A DNA stretch of 20,785 nucleotides, taken from positions 1-20,785 of the forward strand of contig RBNI01001804.1 of the NCBI GenBank assembly GCA_003990745.1. The letters are read 5' to 3'. The translations under genes and the position numbers were made by a program. The notes below the pieces were generated by a model. It did no database searches, was not told the DNA's origin, and saw only the letters and a program-made list of their open reading frames with translations. This stretch comes from Jimgerdemannia flammicorona (lineage: Eukaryota; Mucoromycota; Endogonomycetes; Endogonales; Endogonaceae). Positions 1-11,500 of this stretch are shown here, piece after piece (position 1 is the stretch's first letter; each line of letters opens with the position of its first letter).

Positions 1-91
1 AAAAAAAAAAAAACAAGAATGAGATGAAAAGAATGAGAGGCAAAGTAAGCTTTTGATATCTTAAATGTTCAAAAGCTATAACATCTTTCAG

Positions 92-178
92 AAGCTCTTT
101 CAGAATCTCTCTGAAATCTCTTTCAGAAACTCTTTTGGAATCTCTTCAAAATCTCTTTTGAAATCTCTTTCTAAATTG
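92..178. repeat. Degenerate ~12-bp tandem repeat (TCTCTTTCAGAA-like)
   Basis: About seven imperfect copies of a 12-base TC/GA unit follow each other, varying between TCTTTCAGAA, TCTCTGAAA and TCTTTTGAAA forms. It is simple-sequence DNA. A short frame runs through it but has coding character only by chance. Nothing here indicates a function. Confidence 0.55.
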
Positions 179-258
179 CATATTGTTTGCAATCTGAGAA
201 ATGAGGATAAGGGAGGTGGAGGAATATGTGAAGGATGTATAAGAGAGGTGGAATACAA

Positions 259-457
259 GAGGAGTGGAATACAGTGAGGAAAGCTCTGGATTGCAAGCAT
301 AAGTATAAGCATAAGCATAAGGCTTGTAAGTGCAAGGTTTGCAAAGCCTGACTTATGCAAATCTTACTCAAATATTGCTTGAAAATCTCACCATAAACCT
401 TGCTCAAATGTCATTACAAACCTCACTCAATCAGGGCTTATACAGAATATGCTGAAT
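259..457. repeat. Direct repeat block, copy 1
   Basis: This block begins GAGGAGTGGAATACAGTGAG and runs through AAGCTCTG, repeated AAGCATAA, TTGCAAAGCC, CAAATCTTACTCAAATATTG and AAACCTTGCTCAA, to CTTATACAGAATATGC. The same motifs recur in the same order at 466-765. The block is non-coding and has no CpG. It could be a tandem duplication inside an old LTR or a subterminal part of a DNA transposon. No family is recognisable. Confidence 0.6.
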
Positions 458-465
458 CACACAGA

Positions 466-765
466 GAGGAGTGAAATATAGTGAGGAAAGCTCTGAATTA
501 TAAGCATAAACATAAGATTTGCTCCACTCAGCTGATAGCTTATGTATATCACATAATATCAGCTTATATATATGTCATATTAACTTATCAGACTGAGCTT
601 ATTCAGGCTTGCAAGTATAAGGGTTGCAAAGCCTGGCTTATACAAATCTTGCTCAAATATTGCTTGCAAATCTCACTTGAATCTTGCTGCAAATCTTGCT
701 GCAAATCTCACTCAAACACATTATAAACCTTGCTCAATTGGGGCTTATATAGAATATGCAGAATA
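466..765. repeat. Direct repeat block, copy 2, with a ~75-bp insert
   Basis: This is the second copy of the block at 259-457. It starts GAGGAGTGAAATATAGTGAG and ends GCTTATATAGAATATGCAG. It is longer because roughly 75 bp absent from copy 1 lies between about 521 and 602, and because the CAAATCTTGCTG unit is duplicated near 672-705. The extra piece is bounded by the imperfect inverted pair CTCAGCTGATA (527-537) and TATCAGACTGAG (586-597). Confidence 0.6.
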
Positions 766-779
766 CAGTAAATCTCCAA

Positions 780-1126
780 AGTATGTTTACTGTTTACAGT
801 TGTATGATGAGTACTAGGTGTATTTATTCATCCATTCTTTGTGTACAATCAATCCTTGGCTATCACACCTTATACTACCATTTTGCTGCTCTCTATCTCA
901 CTGTTCCCCAGCTCACTGACTCCTGTTCCAGGCCCCACAGCTCCTGGCTTCCCCCACTGCTCACCACTCCTAACTTCCTACCCCCAACTCCCTGCCCTCT
1001 AGTTCACTGCCCCCCCAGCTTGTTCCCCAGTTCACTACTCTCTAGCTTACCACTTCCTAGCCACTTTTCAGCTCTCAGCCTCCCACTTAAGCTCTCAGTC
1101 CTCATTATCATCAAATACTTTTCAAA
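780..1126 (+). promoter_or_regulatory. Pyrimidine-rich upstream tract of the hAT gene (inferred promoter/5' leader)
   Basis: This is a strongly CT-rich stretch built of loose CAGCTCACTGCTCC-like repeats. It gives way to an A-rich leader and TTCAAAATGTC at 1121-1131, where the hAT reading frame starts. Pyrimidine-rich tracts just upstream of the start are common in filamentous fungal promoters. No TATA box is clear. A frame runs across it, but its composition is that of a low-complexity tract. The promoter role is inferred. Confidence 0.35.
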
Positions 1127-2727
1127 ATGTCTAAAGATCAAGAAGTACATTTAGGAGAAATATCAGAACCATTAGATGATATATTAGAGGATATATCAGA
1201 GGATATATAAGATATCTCCACTGGTTCATTATTATCAATAAGCATGAGAATAAAAATAAAAACAAAATCTGGTGATAGCTGGGTGTGGAATCATGCTATA
1301 AAGGTAGTTTTATATATTGTACTAATGGTTACATTCATAGGAGTGGTTGTTCTCATCAGTCATAAGAGTGATTGATCATAAGAGTAGTCAGTTGAAAGCA
1401 GTTGAGGTTCTAATATAGTCTCATATCTCTCTATTTAAATAGAATTTATAAAGTAAGTTTATTAGTTACAACTATTATATAACTTGGAGCTATATATTGA
1501 AGGATAGCAATATCAACAATCTTAAATGATATCTCTGGAAGCATTACAATACTATGCTCTTACCTCTCCAGCATGCTGAGAATCCTTGCTGGTCTAAGAA
1601 AGATAATATTGTAAGTATGGAGAGAATGGAATTTGGGAAGTACTTTGGAGGTTATTAGAAAAATAATTCATTAAATTTTATTATTACAAATAGGAATATA
1701 CTAGTAAGACTTTAAGTAATGAAAATTTCTATTGGTTAATTGCCAACTTCATTGTAACTAGATATCAGTTATTCTCTACTATTGAAAACTCTGGCTTCAA
1801 GTATCTTCTTTACATAATATGCCCTGATCTGACCCCTCTATTGGCTGATACAATTTTGCAAGTTATTCAAAAGAAATTTGAACTATTGTAGACTTAAGTG
1901 AAAGTAAGGCTAGCAGGGCTCAAGTCAAAGATGTTGCTTATACTTGATTGTTAGATATCAGATGTTAACATTAAGGCCTTTCTTGGAATAATAGTTCATT
2001 GAATTGATAGTGATTGGAAGATGTATGATATTATCTTAGACTTTATGAATATCAGTAAAATAATACACATAGGTGTCAATCCTGCAAAAAGTCTGGAGCT
2101 GGTAATAGATGATTTGTTGCTGAGTAACAATCAAAGCATTGCTATTATATGTAACAATATCAGTAACAATGATACTCTGTTTGAGAATCTCCATCATCCA
2201 CTCATTCATATATGCTATTTCAGACATGTGTTGAATCTTGTTATTTATGATACTCTTGGTTCTCTTAGCAAGCCCATTGGAAAGTTATAGGAGTTGATAA
2301 AGAAGATCAAAAATTCAGCACAATAATAAGCACAACTGGCAAAAGTCTATGAATTCTCCAGAATTCCCATTTTGAAACCTGTCTTGGATGTTATGATAAA
2401 ATGGAGTTCTATATATGAAATATTAGTGCATGCTCTAGAGATTTATAAGATAAGATTTTGAATCTATTTGTATAGATTTTGGAATATAATTCAGAAGTAT
2501 TTTGGTACTAAATAAATTGATATTACATCCAAATAGGGCTTGAATATATTGTGTGCTATAGATAAGCAAATGAGTGATATATCTGAAGATATATGGCAAC
2601 AATTTGAATTGATATTCCAATTTCTCAAGCCTTTTGCCAAAGTGATAACTATAATATTAGCTTTGAAGTATCCTATAATAGCAGCTGTTATTTCACTATT
2701 TAATCAGATATATATATGATTTTGAAA

Positions 2728-2816
2728 GTAATTTTATTTGTAAATTTAGAAACTAATTTAGTAAGTAATTGAGAAGTAATATGTGTATATTTCTATTTAT
2801 TTTTTATTTTTTATAG
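2728..2816 (+). other. Candidate intron 1 of the hAT relic
   Basis: GTAATT follows coding text resembling LFNQIYDFE. A T-rich run and TTATAG end just before coding resumes with MLTAAENVYMKLLKYY. The interior is AT-rich and full of stops. An alternative donor GTAAGT lies at 2761. The exact donor is uncertain. Confidence 0.5.
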
Positions 2817-3118
2817 ATAATGCTTACTGCTGCTGAGAATGTATATATGAAACTTCTAAAGTATTACTGCAAGATGATACCATTATATAGTATAGCTTTG
2901 GTCTTAGATTTACATATCAACATGTATTATTTCTGTTATGAGCAATTGAAAAAATCCTTAATCAATAAATGGAAGAATCAGATAGAACATATCTGGAAAA
3001 AGAAGTATAAGCCTGTTAATGCTATCATTATACTCTCAATATCTCATGATACTGATGATTTTATAAACTCAATATATAAGTAGAAATAGCATATCAATGT
3101 GGATGATGAGCTTGAATA

Positions 3119-3183
3119 GTGAGTGTTGTTTTTATGTTTTTTCGTTGGCTTGGTTGATTTTCACTTATATTTCTCTATTTCAG
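3119..3183 (+). other. Candidate intron 2 of the hAT relic
   Basis: GTGAGTG at 3119 pairs with TTTCAG ending at 3183. Joining the flanks keeps one frame, from DDELE into YLPKNLANSHIDILDWW just ahead of the hATC motif. The length of 65 bp is typical of fungal introns. One of the very few CpG dinucleotides left in the old part of the window lies inside it. Confidence 0.6.
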
Positions 3184-3540
3184 TTATTTGCCAAAGAATT
3201 TAGCTAATTCTCATATAGATATACTGGATTGGTGGCAGTGAAATCATTCAGTATAACCTAATCTTTCACAAATGGCTCATGATTATCTTGCTATTTTGGC
3301 AACATCTGTTCCATCTGAATATATTTCTTCTATTACTGGTGAGCTGGTGACTGAATGTCAAAACAGCTTGTATATAAATACAATTTATATATGCATGGGT
3401 TTGAATTCTTGGTGGTCTTTAGATATTTTTCACTTCCAATTACTCTTAATATTATCCAAATATTATCTGAATTATTTTTTCAGAGCAGAGTTCAGAGGGT
3501 TGGATTCAGGGTCAGGTTCAGAGGTCAGGTTCAGGTTTGG

Positions 3541-3850
3541 GTTAAGGGTAAATAACAGATTGGGTGATATATATTTCCAGATTGAGTTAAAGATGAATTA
3601 TGTTTAATTCTAGGTTGGGTTAAAGACAGATAACATATCTTTTCAGGTTGGGTTAAAGATGAGTGATATATAATTCTGGGTTGGGTTAAAGATGGGTAAT
3701 GTATAATCCCAGGTTGGATTAAAGATGAGTAATATATAATTTCAAGTTACATTAAAGATGGGTGATGTATAATTCTGGATCAGGTTAAAATAGGTGACAT
3801 ATAATTCCAGATTGGGTTAAAGATGGGTGATGTCTAATTCTAAGTTGGCT
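3541..3850 (+). repeat. 33-bp minisatellite, about nine copies
   Basis: The anchor (G/A)TTAA occurs at 3586, 3619, 3652, 3685, 3718, 3751, 3784 and 3816. That is a spacing of 33 bp throughout, with one 32. A first anchor at 3541 is 45 bp upstream. The unit reads roughly GTTAAAGATGGGTGAT, then ATATAATTC, then a GGTTGG end. Shorter GGTTCAGG repeats lead into it at 3484-3540. It lies directly 3' of the hAT C-terminus and stops just before LINE A, so it may be the subterminal repeat of the hAT element or an independent satellite. Confidence 0.85.
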
Positions 3851-4029
3851 GTTTTATGGATTGGGTTTCAGATTAATTAGGTTGGATTTGCAGAGCACTA
3901 CTAGAAGCTAAGCTGGTTGAGAGAGCAGAGACTACTGCTGAGTATGGATTGGACTTGACTAGAGAGGAAGTGAATATAAGTTGTGAAGAGGATGTATCTA
4001 TTTCAACATTATTCCTTATGGATAGTATA

Positions 4030-7000
4030 ACTAATATTTTTCATTGAATGTGAATGGTCTGCAGGGCTCTGGGAGGCAATATAATATTTTTACTTAGTTA
4101 AGGGAATTAGAGGCTGATCTCTTTCTTTTACAAGTTGTGTAATGTGAGAAGAATTATAATCAATAGGAGTGGATGAGGAAATGGAGTGGAGCAGTAGTCT
4201 GAAATAGCAAGGTTGGGCCACTGGTACAGAAAGAGTGAGGGGAAATATATGAAAGCTGGAATTGAGAGGATTGTATAGTTTGGGAAGAGTGGCATCAGTC
4301 TAGATGAGAGTTAATTGTGGTTGGATCTTGCTACTGTCCTACAGTCAGCAGTGAGCATATAGAGTGGATTGATAGTCTTTTAGATAGTGGAGTACTTGTA
4401 GAGGCAGGAGTGGAGCTACTTAGAGGAGACTTCAACATGGTTTGCTTGGTGCAGTTGGACAGAACAGATGGGGGGGGAAATGCAGGGGGCAGGAGTGGTG
4501 GTCTGGAGGGTTGGAAGGAGGTAGAGCAACTTAGTTCCTGATGGATGCTAGATGGGCAAGATGGGGAGATAGAAGGGTCTATATCCATTTGGTGAGTGGT
4601 CTGGGAACTTGAAATGACAGGGTGCTGACAGCTGATTGCTGGGGTCTAGATGTCTGGAAGTCTCTGGAGGTTGAGTAGTATCTATGATCAGACCATTGAG
4701 ACTTGTTAGGGCATGGGCAGTTTGGTGAAAGTAGGGATGGGCTTGAACATTAGTGCCTCAATGCCTCTTTATTGGCTGAGAAGGAGTTGTGAGACAATTG
4801 GGCCAAGAACATTGAGCAGAAAGTAGAGGGTTGGGTCCATGAGGGTACTCTAGTTGGTGTTCAGTAGGTGAGGTTGAAGGAGGCTGCTAGGGTTTACTGT
4901 TGTGAGACTGACAGAGTAGCTGGAAGACAGAGGAGGAGGAGGGTGACCTGGGCCTCTACTAGATTGGCCTAGATTGAGCAGATCTTTTGGCCCTGGAGGG
5001 GGTGAAGGACTGGAGGTTGATACACAGCCAAGCTGGAAATTGCTAAGTTACAACAGATGTTGAAGGAGGAGGAGGAGATGCAGGTGTGAAGTTTGGCTGC
5101 ATGGCTATGCTGGCAGGGACTGGAGGAGGGGGAAAGGTTCTCTAAGTATCTCTCAAGGATCTTTCAGGCAAGGAGAGTGAGGCAGAGGTGAGAGGGGGTA
5201 CTGGATTCTGATGGTCTGCTGGTATATGGTCTATAAGATATTCTAGGCTTGCTAAGAGAGGTGGAGTGGTTTTTAGAGTGAGGAGGATAGTGGGGCCAAT
5301 GCTGTCACCATTGAATATGCTTTGGAGAATTAGTACCCACCACAAGTAGATGTGCTTGATGGCTTGGTGATGTCAGTATAGAAGGAGGAGATCTGCCCAG
5401 TTCTTGCTACAACTATACTGGGTACAGTACTAGGAGAGGATGGTCTGCCCTGAGACTTCTGAAAGAAGATGGTGAGAGTCCCTAGGATACTGGGAGAGAT
5501 GATGGTGCTTTGCAACTTAGTATTATAGTCAGGGAAGTAGGTGGGAGAGCAGGATCTGAGACTGGTGGCACTGTGGTATAAGGATAAGAGCAGGAGAGAG
5601 AACTGGAAGAACTGTTGACCTATCATGCTCCTGGATATGAATAGAAAGTTGGTCACCAAGATGGTAGTTGTAAGGCTGCAGAAGGTGGCCCAGCAAGTCT
5701 TGGGTGAGGAGAAATATGGTTTTGTGGGGGGCCAGCTCATTAGGAATAGCACAGCTTGGGTTTATAGAATTATTAAAAGGGCTTGAGCCTGTGGGCTGGA
5801 TGGGAGATTGGTCTTTCTGGATTAGGAGAAGGCATATAACCATATGAGGTGAGTCTGATTGACAAAGATACTGAATAGAATTGGAGTCCCTCAGCAGTTC
5901 TGAGTGGTAATGATTAGCCTACTAGAAGGGAGTAGAGTAGCACTCATAATGGTCATCAGGGGGTGGCATTTTCTCTAGGTAGAGATATTCTCCAGAGGGA
6001 CCCACTGTCTCCTATTTTGTATGCTCTATCCTTAGAGCCATTAATGGATAGGATTCAGCAAAAGGTAGTGAGGCTCTCAGTATTTGGGATTGTGTGGAAA
6101 GTTGGGGCCTTTGTAGATAATATAGTAGTTGGTCTAGAATCAATTACTAATGTTGAGGAACTCCAGGAAATGGTGGAGTAGTATGAGGTATACTCTGGGG
6201 CTAAACTCAACTGGTACAAGTATGAGACAATAGTGTTGGGCAATGGTCTGGTGGGAGGAGATGTCATTGGGCCAATTGTCTCTACTGGGGATACTGTATG
6301 GTACTTAGGCATCTATCTTTCAGTCTATGGGTCAGTCCTACCAAGACCTTGGTGGGAGCAGCAGATAGCTATTTGGGGGGAGGCCCTGTGAAGCTGAGGG
6401 GGTTGCTACATCTCTTTGGCAGGTTATGTTTCAATTTTGAATGTCTACTGACTGCCAAAGCTGTGATATTTAGCATATCATCTGGACTTTCTGGCCTGGG
6501 TGGTGAAGAGACTATTGAAGCTAGCCAAAGGTTAGATCTAGGCTGGGAGATGAAGTCAGATTAGTAGGGAAATCTTGTCATTACTAGTGGCTAGAGGAGG
6601 TCTTGGGCTGGTTGACTTCCTGAAGAGGCTATATTGTCTGAGAACCTGGTGGCTGAAGAGAGCTGTGGAACTGAGGGATAGTAGCTGGATTCCTCTGATA
6701 AAAAAGGTCTAAAAGATGAGGTTCTCTCCAAGGGACTCTACAGAAGATCTACTGTTCTTGGTTGGGCTTTAGAACAGTAAGCATATGTAGTATAAGGGCT
6801 TCTGGTGAAGAGTAGTTGATGAAGTACACCATATTGGTCTTTACTGGCAGAGAGCTGAAGGAGAGATACCATGGGGTCCAGTGATATAGAGATGAGATCA
6901 AGTGCTATTAGTGGGTACTCTCCTAATTGACTTTAATATTGGTGATAGGGTTAAGTATCAGAGAGGGTTAGGATAGGATGTGTGGCCTAGTGGCTGGTAG

Positions 7001-7656
7001 ATGGCAGATATTGGAGAGGAGTGAGACTGGAATAGAGTTTGGGCCTAGAGTGCAGAGATATGGCAATAGCTATCACTTAAGTTCTGGGTGGTTTGATGGT
7101 ATATGCTGAGGAGGAATATCATGCTCAACTTTTAGTTGAGCCATCTTGTGGAGGGAGGAACCTTTGATTTTGAGGAGTGTTATAATATAAGACAGAAAGA
7201 GGGATTTGTGCAGATACCAGAACATTGGCTGGGAGAGTGTGAGGTATTTGAAGACTTTTGGTAGAAGTTAAGAATAGATTGGATATTATGAGAAGGAGGG
7301 ATGGTGAGAGGAGTCAATAGGAGGATCTGAGAGATAGATTGGTAGGGTGGGTTGGAAGTGAGTAGCTCACTGTTGGTTGAGTTTTAGCTGTATAGGTGGG
7401 GCTGACTGGACACTAGCTGTTTGTTTTTGAGAAAAGAAGGTGTTTGGATTTAAGAGAGAAGCTGATGAGGTGGGAAGGGTTGATGGTGGATGTCTTGACA
7501 GGTTGGTGGCTGGGATGGGGTCTGTGGGGAGATCATTGGCATTGTTTGGTGTAGAATATTTGTGGGCAGAGTGGGGGGAGGGTTATAGTAGTGGGTGGTA
7601 AGGTAGTATTTAAGCATGAAGATGTGGGGAGGGGGTTCCCTAGGGGGATTGGGTAG
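4030..7656 (+). pseudogene. LINE A ORF2 relic: APE endonuclease, reverse transcriptase, C-terminal domain
   Basis: This is the polyprotein that nicks target DNA and copies the LINE RNA, decayed here. The endonuclease starts around 4030 (NVNGL, then LRELEADLFLLQDVR). It retains the catalytic-type motif LLRGDFNMV near 4415-4441 and a TADCWGLDVWKSL to SDH stretch around 4630-4695. RT motifs follow: KNWRPIMLLDMNRKL in the 5600-5650 area, FLD-stop-EKAY at 5814-5840 (motif A with an internal TAG), and FVDN at 6110-6121 where FADD is expected (motif C, damaged). A C-terminal piece reads LVARGGLGLVDFLKRLY (about 6580-6630), with a cysteine remnant near 7555. Dozens of TAG/TGA stops and indels make it non-functional. 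CpG is essentially absent. Confidence 0.8.
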
Positions 7657-7693
7657 TGGGATAGGATACTGCACTTATCTTTGATAGACTGTT

Positions 7694-7738
7694 AATAAAT
7701 GATGAAGTCCAAGAGACTATATATAAAAAAAAAAAAAA
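7694..7738 (+). terminator. LINE A polyadenylation signal and poly(A) tail
   Basis: AATAAA at 7694-7699 is followed 25 bases later by 14 adenines at 7725-7738. LINE B shows the same arrangement in reverse (TTTATT at 8519-8524 and T26 at 8472-8497). This marks the 3' end of the reverse-transcribed RNA. Confidence 0.8.
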
Positions 7739-8470
7739 GGTAAAAATTGCATTATGTGCTGCTGGCAATCACTCATAATAATATATAGATAATCTACATA
7801 TTGCTGAACTACTCAGGGAGGTTACTATAGTAGGAAACTCTGTACCTGGTTTACAAGAAGTACTTAGTATTCAAAGAAATAAGATACAGGCTCTAATGAT
7901 CCAGAATAGTACATCTTAATTCTTCATTACTATCAATCCTGTAGATATCTATAGTTCAATTATACCAAAATTTGCAGGTAAACATTTCAATATAATAAGA
8001 CTTATATTTTCTGATATCATCTATTATATTTGAGTAGTTGCCAGGGAACTTATTGTCTAAGCTCATTTCTTTGATTTTATTATCAGAACATTAGTTAAGG
8101 AGATTCTAGGATATAGAAATAGAGTGGGTTTCTTGGGTACTGTAAAAGACTACTTTGGAATTATAGAGACACAAGAGTAAGGTTCATTGTATATTCATAT
8201 GCTGGTGTAGATGATAGGTGGCATCAATCCTGCCACTATGTATGAATAAATGTAAGATGATCCTATATTCCAAAGATATGTTCTTGACTATCTACAATAT
8301 GTCATTTCAAATTCTCTATCATTGGAGCTTCTAGTGAAACTTCTGCAACTTCTGTAAATGACTATCAACTGCACAATAACATAGATGTTGATGATGAGGA
8401 TATTTTAGATGATCCAAAATGACATAGTCTACCAGAGGAGATACATTTACTATAAAAGATACCAGACTAT
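7739..8470 (+). pseudogene. Helitron protein relic, part 1 (Helitron_like_N region)
   Basis: This is the N-terminal section of a rolling-circle Helitron transposase. One near-continuous + strand reading contains IAELLREVTIVGNSVPGLQE, then QRNKIQALMIQNS, FFITINPVDIY and IIPKFAGKHFNI. After that come FFDFIIRTLVKEILGYRNR, GFLGTVKDYFGIIETQE and INPATMYE, in the order of the Helitron_like_N family. Conserved positions are lost to stops, mostly TAG or TGA. The text before IAELLRE is missing, cut by LINE A on the left. On the right it stops at the target site of LINE B and resumes at 14312 in frame. Confidence 0.85.
8457..8470. repeat. Left target-site duplication of LINE B
   Basis: AGATACCAGACTAT lies directly left of the T26 run (one C between). 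It matches AGATACCAGATTAT at 14298-14311 with a single C/T difference. In the Helitron frame the codon change is GAC to GAT, both Asp. Confidence 0.85.
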
Positions 8471-8561
8471 CTTTTTTTTTTTTTTTTTTTTTTTTTTATA
8501 GTCTCTTGAACTTCACCATTTATTACTAATCTATCCAATATAAATACAGTACCCCTTCCCA

Positions 8562-11500
8562 CTACCCAATCCCCATTGGGGTGCTCCCCCCTATACCCTC
8601 ACACTTGAACACCACCTTATCACCCACTACTCTAACCCTTTCCCCACTCTGTCCACAAATTTTCTCCACCAAGTAATGCTGCCAACTACCCTGCAGACTC
8701 CAACCCAGCCACCAGCCCATCAGTATATCCTCCATCAACTCTTCCCACCTCAACAGCTGCTCTCCCAAACCCAAACACCTCTCTCCCTCAAAAACAAACA
8801 ACCAGTGCCCTGCCAGCCATACTCATACAGCCAATACCCAACCTATAGTGAGTCACTCCTTTCCAACCCCCCCTACCAATCTATCCCATAGATCCTCCCA
8901 CCCACCTCTCTCACCATTTCTCCTTCTCACAATACTCAATTGATTTCTAAAAGTCACTAAGCACCTTACACTCTTCTTGCCAAAGTTCTGACATCTGTAC
9001 AAATCTCCCTTTCTGTCCTATATTATAATACTCTTCACAGTCAAAGCTACCCCTTCTATAAGGTGGCCTAAGTGAAAGTTAAGTATAACATTCCTCTACA
9101 ACATACACCATCAGACCACTCAGTACTTAAATAGCAGCTACTGTCTTATCTCTGCACTCTAGACCCAGACCCCATTCCAGTCTCACTTCTCTCTGATACC
9201 TACTATCTGCCAACTGCTAGGCCATACATTCTGTCCCAACCCCCTCTGGCACTTGACCCCATTACTAATGTCGAAGTCAATTAGGGGGATGTTCCCCAAT
9301 AACACTCAGTTCTATCTCCATATCACTGGACCCCAAGGCATCACTCCTTCATCTCTCTGCCAGTAAATTCCAATATGGTGCACCCTATCAACTACTTTTC
9401 AGAAACTCTTATATCACATACACCCACTATTCAGAAGCCCAACCAAGGATAGTAGATCTCCTATAGAGCCTCTTGACAAGAATCTCATCTCTCAGACCTT
9501 CTTCATCAGAAGAACTAAGCTACTACCCCTCAGCTCCACAGCCCTCTTCAGTCACTATGCTCTCAGACAATACAGTCTCTTTGGAAAGTCAACCAGCCCA
9601 AGGCCCCCTCTAGCTACTAGCAGTGATAAAATTTCCCAACTAATCTGACTCCTCCTCTTTATCCAGATCCACCCTTTGGTCAGCTTTAATAGTCTCTTCA
9701 CCACCCAGACTAGAAAGTCCAGATTATATACCAAATACTATAACTTTGATAGCCAGTAGATATTCAAAACTGAAACATGCCCTGCCAAAGACAAGTGGTG
9801 GCCTCCCTAACTCCACAGAGCCTCCCCCCAGATAGCTACCTACTGCTCCCACTAAGGTCTTGGTAGGACTGACCCATATACTAAAAGATAGATACCCAAG
9901 TATCTCACAGTCTCTCCAGCAGAGACAATTGTTCCAATGATATCCCCTCCTATCAGACTATTGTCCAACATTATTTCACACTTGTACTAATTAAGATTAG
10001 CCCTAGAGTATATCTCATACCACTCCACTGTCTCTTTGAGATCCTCAATATCCATAATTGATCTCAGGCCAACCATTATATCATCTGCAAAGACTCCAAC
10101 TTTCTATACAATTCCAATACTGAGAGTCCCACTATCTTCTGCTGAATCCTATCCATCAATAGCTCTAAGGATAGTGCATACAAAATAGGAGACAGTGGGT
10201 CTCTCTGGAGAACACCCCTACCTAGAGGGAATGCCACCCCCTGATGCCCATTGCATATGGAGCACTGCTCTACTCCCTTTCAGTAGGCTGATCATTACCA
10301 CTTGGAACTGCTGAGAGATACCAATTCTATCCAGTACCTTTGCCAACCAGACCCACTGAACATGGTTATATACCTTCTCCTGATCCAAGAAGACCAATCT
10401 CCCATCCAGTCCACAGATTCATACCTCTTCAATAATGTCATATACCCAAGCCATACTATTCCAAATAAGCCAGCCCCCTACAAAACCTTGCTGCTCCTCA
10501 CTCAAAACTTGCTGGACCACCCTCTGCAGCCTCACTACCACCACCTTAGTGAATAATTTCCTGTCTATATCCAGAAGTATAATAGGCTGCCAGTTCTTCC
10601 AGTCCTCCCTCCTGCTCTTATTCTTATAAAGCAGTGCTACCAGTCCCAGATCCTGCTCACCAACCCACTTCTCTGACTGTAGTACTAAGTCACAAAGTGC
10701 CTTCAACTCTCCTAGTACTTCAGAGACTCCCATTAGCTTCTTCCAAAAGTCCCAGGGGAGCCCACCCTCTCCTGGTACTATGCCCAGCATAGTTATGACA
10801 AGAACCTAGCAAATCTTCTCCTCCTGTACTGGCATCACTAAGTTCATCATCTCCTCTACTTGCAGTGGGTGCCAATCCTCCAAAGTACAGTCAATGGTGG
10901 CAGCATTGGCCCCACCCTCCTCCTCTATCCACAAATCACTCCATCTCTCTTTTAATGAGCCTAAAATGGCTTATATACTATGCACTAGCAGACTATCAGA
11001 ATCTAGTATCCCCTCCTATCTCTGCTTCACTCTCCTCACCGAAAGGGTCTTTGAAAGGAACTTAGAGGGCCTCTTTCCTTCCTCCAGCCCCTGCCAGCAT
11101 AACCATGTAGCCAAAATCTGTACCTGTATCTCCTCCTCCTCTCTCAATACCTGTTGTAACTCCACAATCTCCATCTTCACCCACATCAATCTCCAGTCTC
11201 CCACCCTCTTCAGGGCCAAAAGATCTGCCCAATTTTCCAAAAGCCTAGTCAATCTAGCAGAAGCCCAAGTCACCCTCTTCTTCCTCTGTATTCTGACTAC
11301 CTTGCTAACCTCACTCTAGTAGATCCTAGCAGCCTCCTTCAACCTCACTCATTGGACATCAACTGGGGTACCTTTCTGTACCCAATCCTCTACTCTCCAC
11401 CAAATGTCCTCAGCCCACTTGTCTCATAACACCTTCTCATCCAACAAAGAGGAATTGAGACACCAATGTCCAGGCTCATCCCCTCTCTCCCCAAAATGAC

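Larger units (their letters stand above)
1127..3430 (+). pseudogene. hAT-family transposase relic (BED-like finger to hATC), broken
   Basis: This is a cut-and-paste transposase of the hAT superfamily, now inactive. A candidate start ATG at 1127 opens an acidic N-terminus that stops at 1208. Near 1270-1390 a SWVWNHAIK segment and nearby cysteines resemble a BED zinc finger, split by a frameshift. From about 1900 the catalytic region reads FLGIIVHW, then DWKMYDIILDF and CYFRHVLNLVIYD (2020-2290), typical of the hAT RNase H-like fold. FQFLKPFAKV follows near 2610. The C-terminus has the hATC dimerisation motif MAHDYLAILATSVPSE (3272-3319) and GELVTE, ending around LNSWWSLD. Many in-frame TAG/TGA codons and several frameshifts interrupt it. 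Two introns are still recognisable. Terminal inverted repeats and an 8-bp target duplication were not found, so the element's edges are uncertain. Confidence 0.8.
3891..7738 (+). mobile_element. LINE (Tad1/I-like) copy A, 5'-truncated
   Basis: This non-LTR retrotransposon is in sense orientation. It aligns by eye with the reverse complement of 8471 to about 12330, that is with LINE B's ORF2 and the last part of its ORF1. Most of ORF1 is therefore missing, as expected from incomplete target-primed reverse transcription. It ends with AATAAA at 7694-7699 and A14 at 7725-7738, preceded by AAGAGACTAT, as in LINE B. A possible target duplication (AGGTTGGATTTGCA at 3879 against AGGTAAAAATTGCA at 7738) matches at only 10 of 14 positions. 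The 5' edge is good to about 20 bp. The family name rests on the APE-type endonuclease plus RT order and the fungal context. Confidence 0.8.

Noticed and set aside
756..1154. 132-codon + frame across the CT-rich tract
   Set aside because: It is low complexity, rich in Pro, Ser and Leu because of C/T runs. It overlaps the better hAT start at 1127 in another frame.
3887..3900. TTTGCAGAGCACTA as a hAT 3' terminal inverted repeat
   Set aside because: It resembles hAT ends, but no matching 5' copy or 8-bp duplication was found, and the same bases align with LINE ORF1 sequence.
5330..5752. 140-codon frame on the - strand
   Set aside because: It is antisense to the LINE A RT region (KNWRPIMLLDMNRKL on the + strand).
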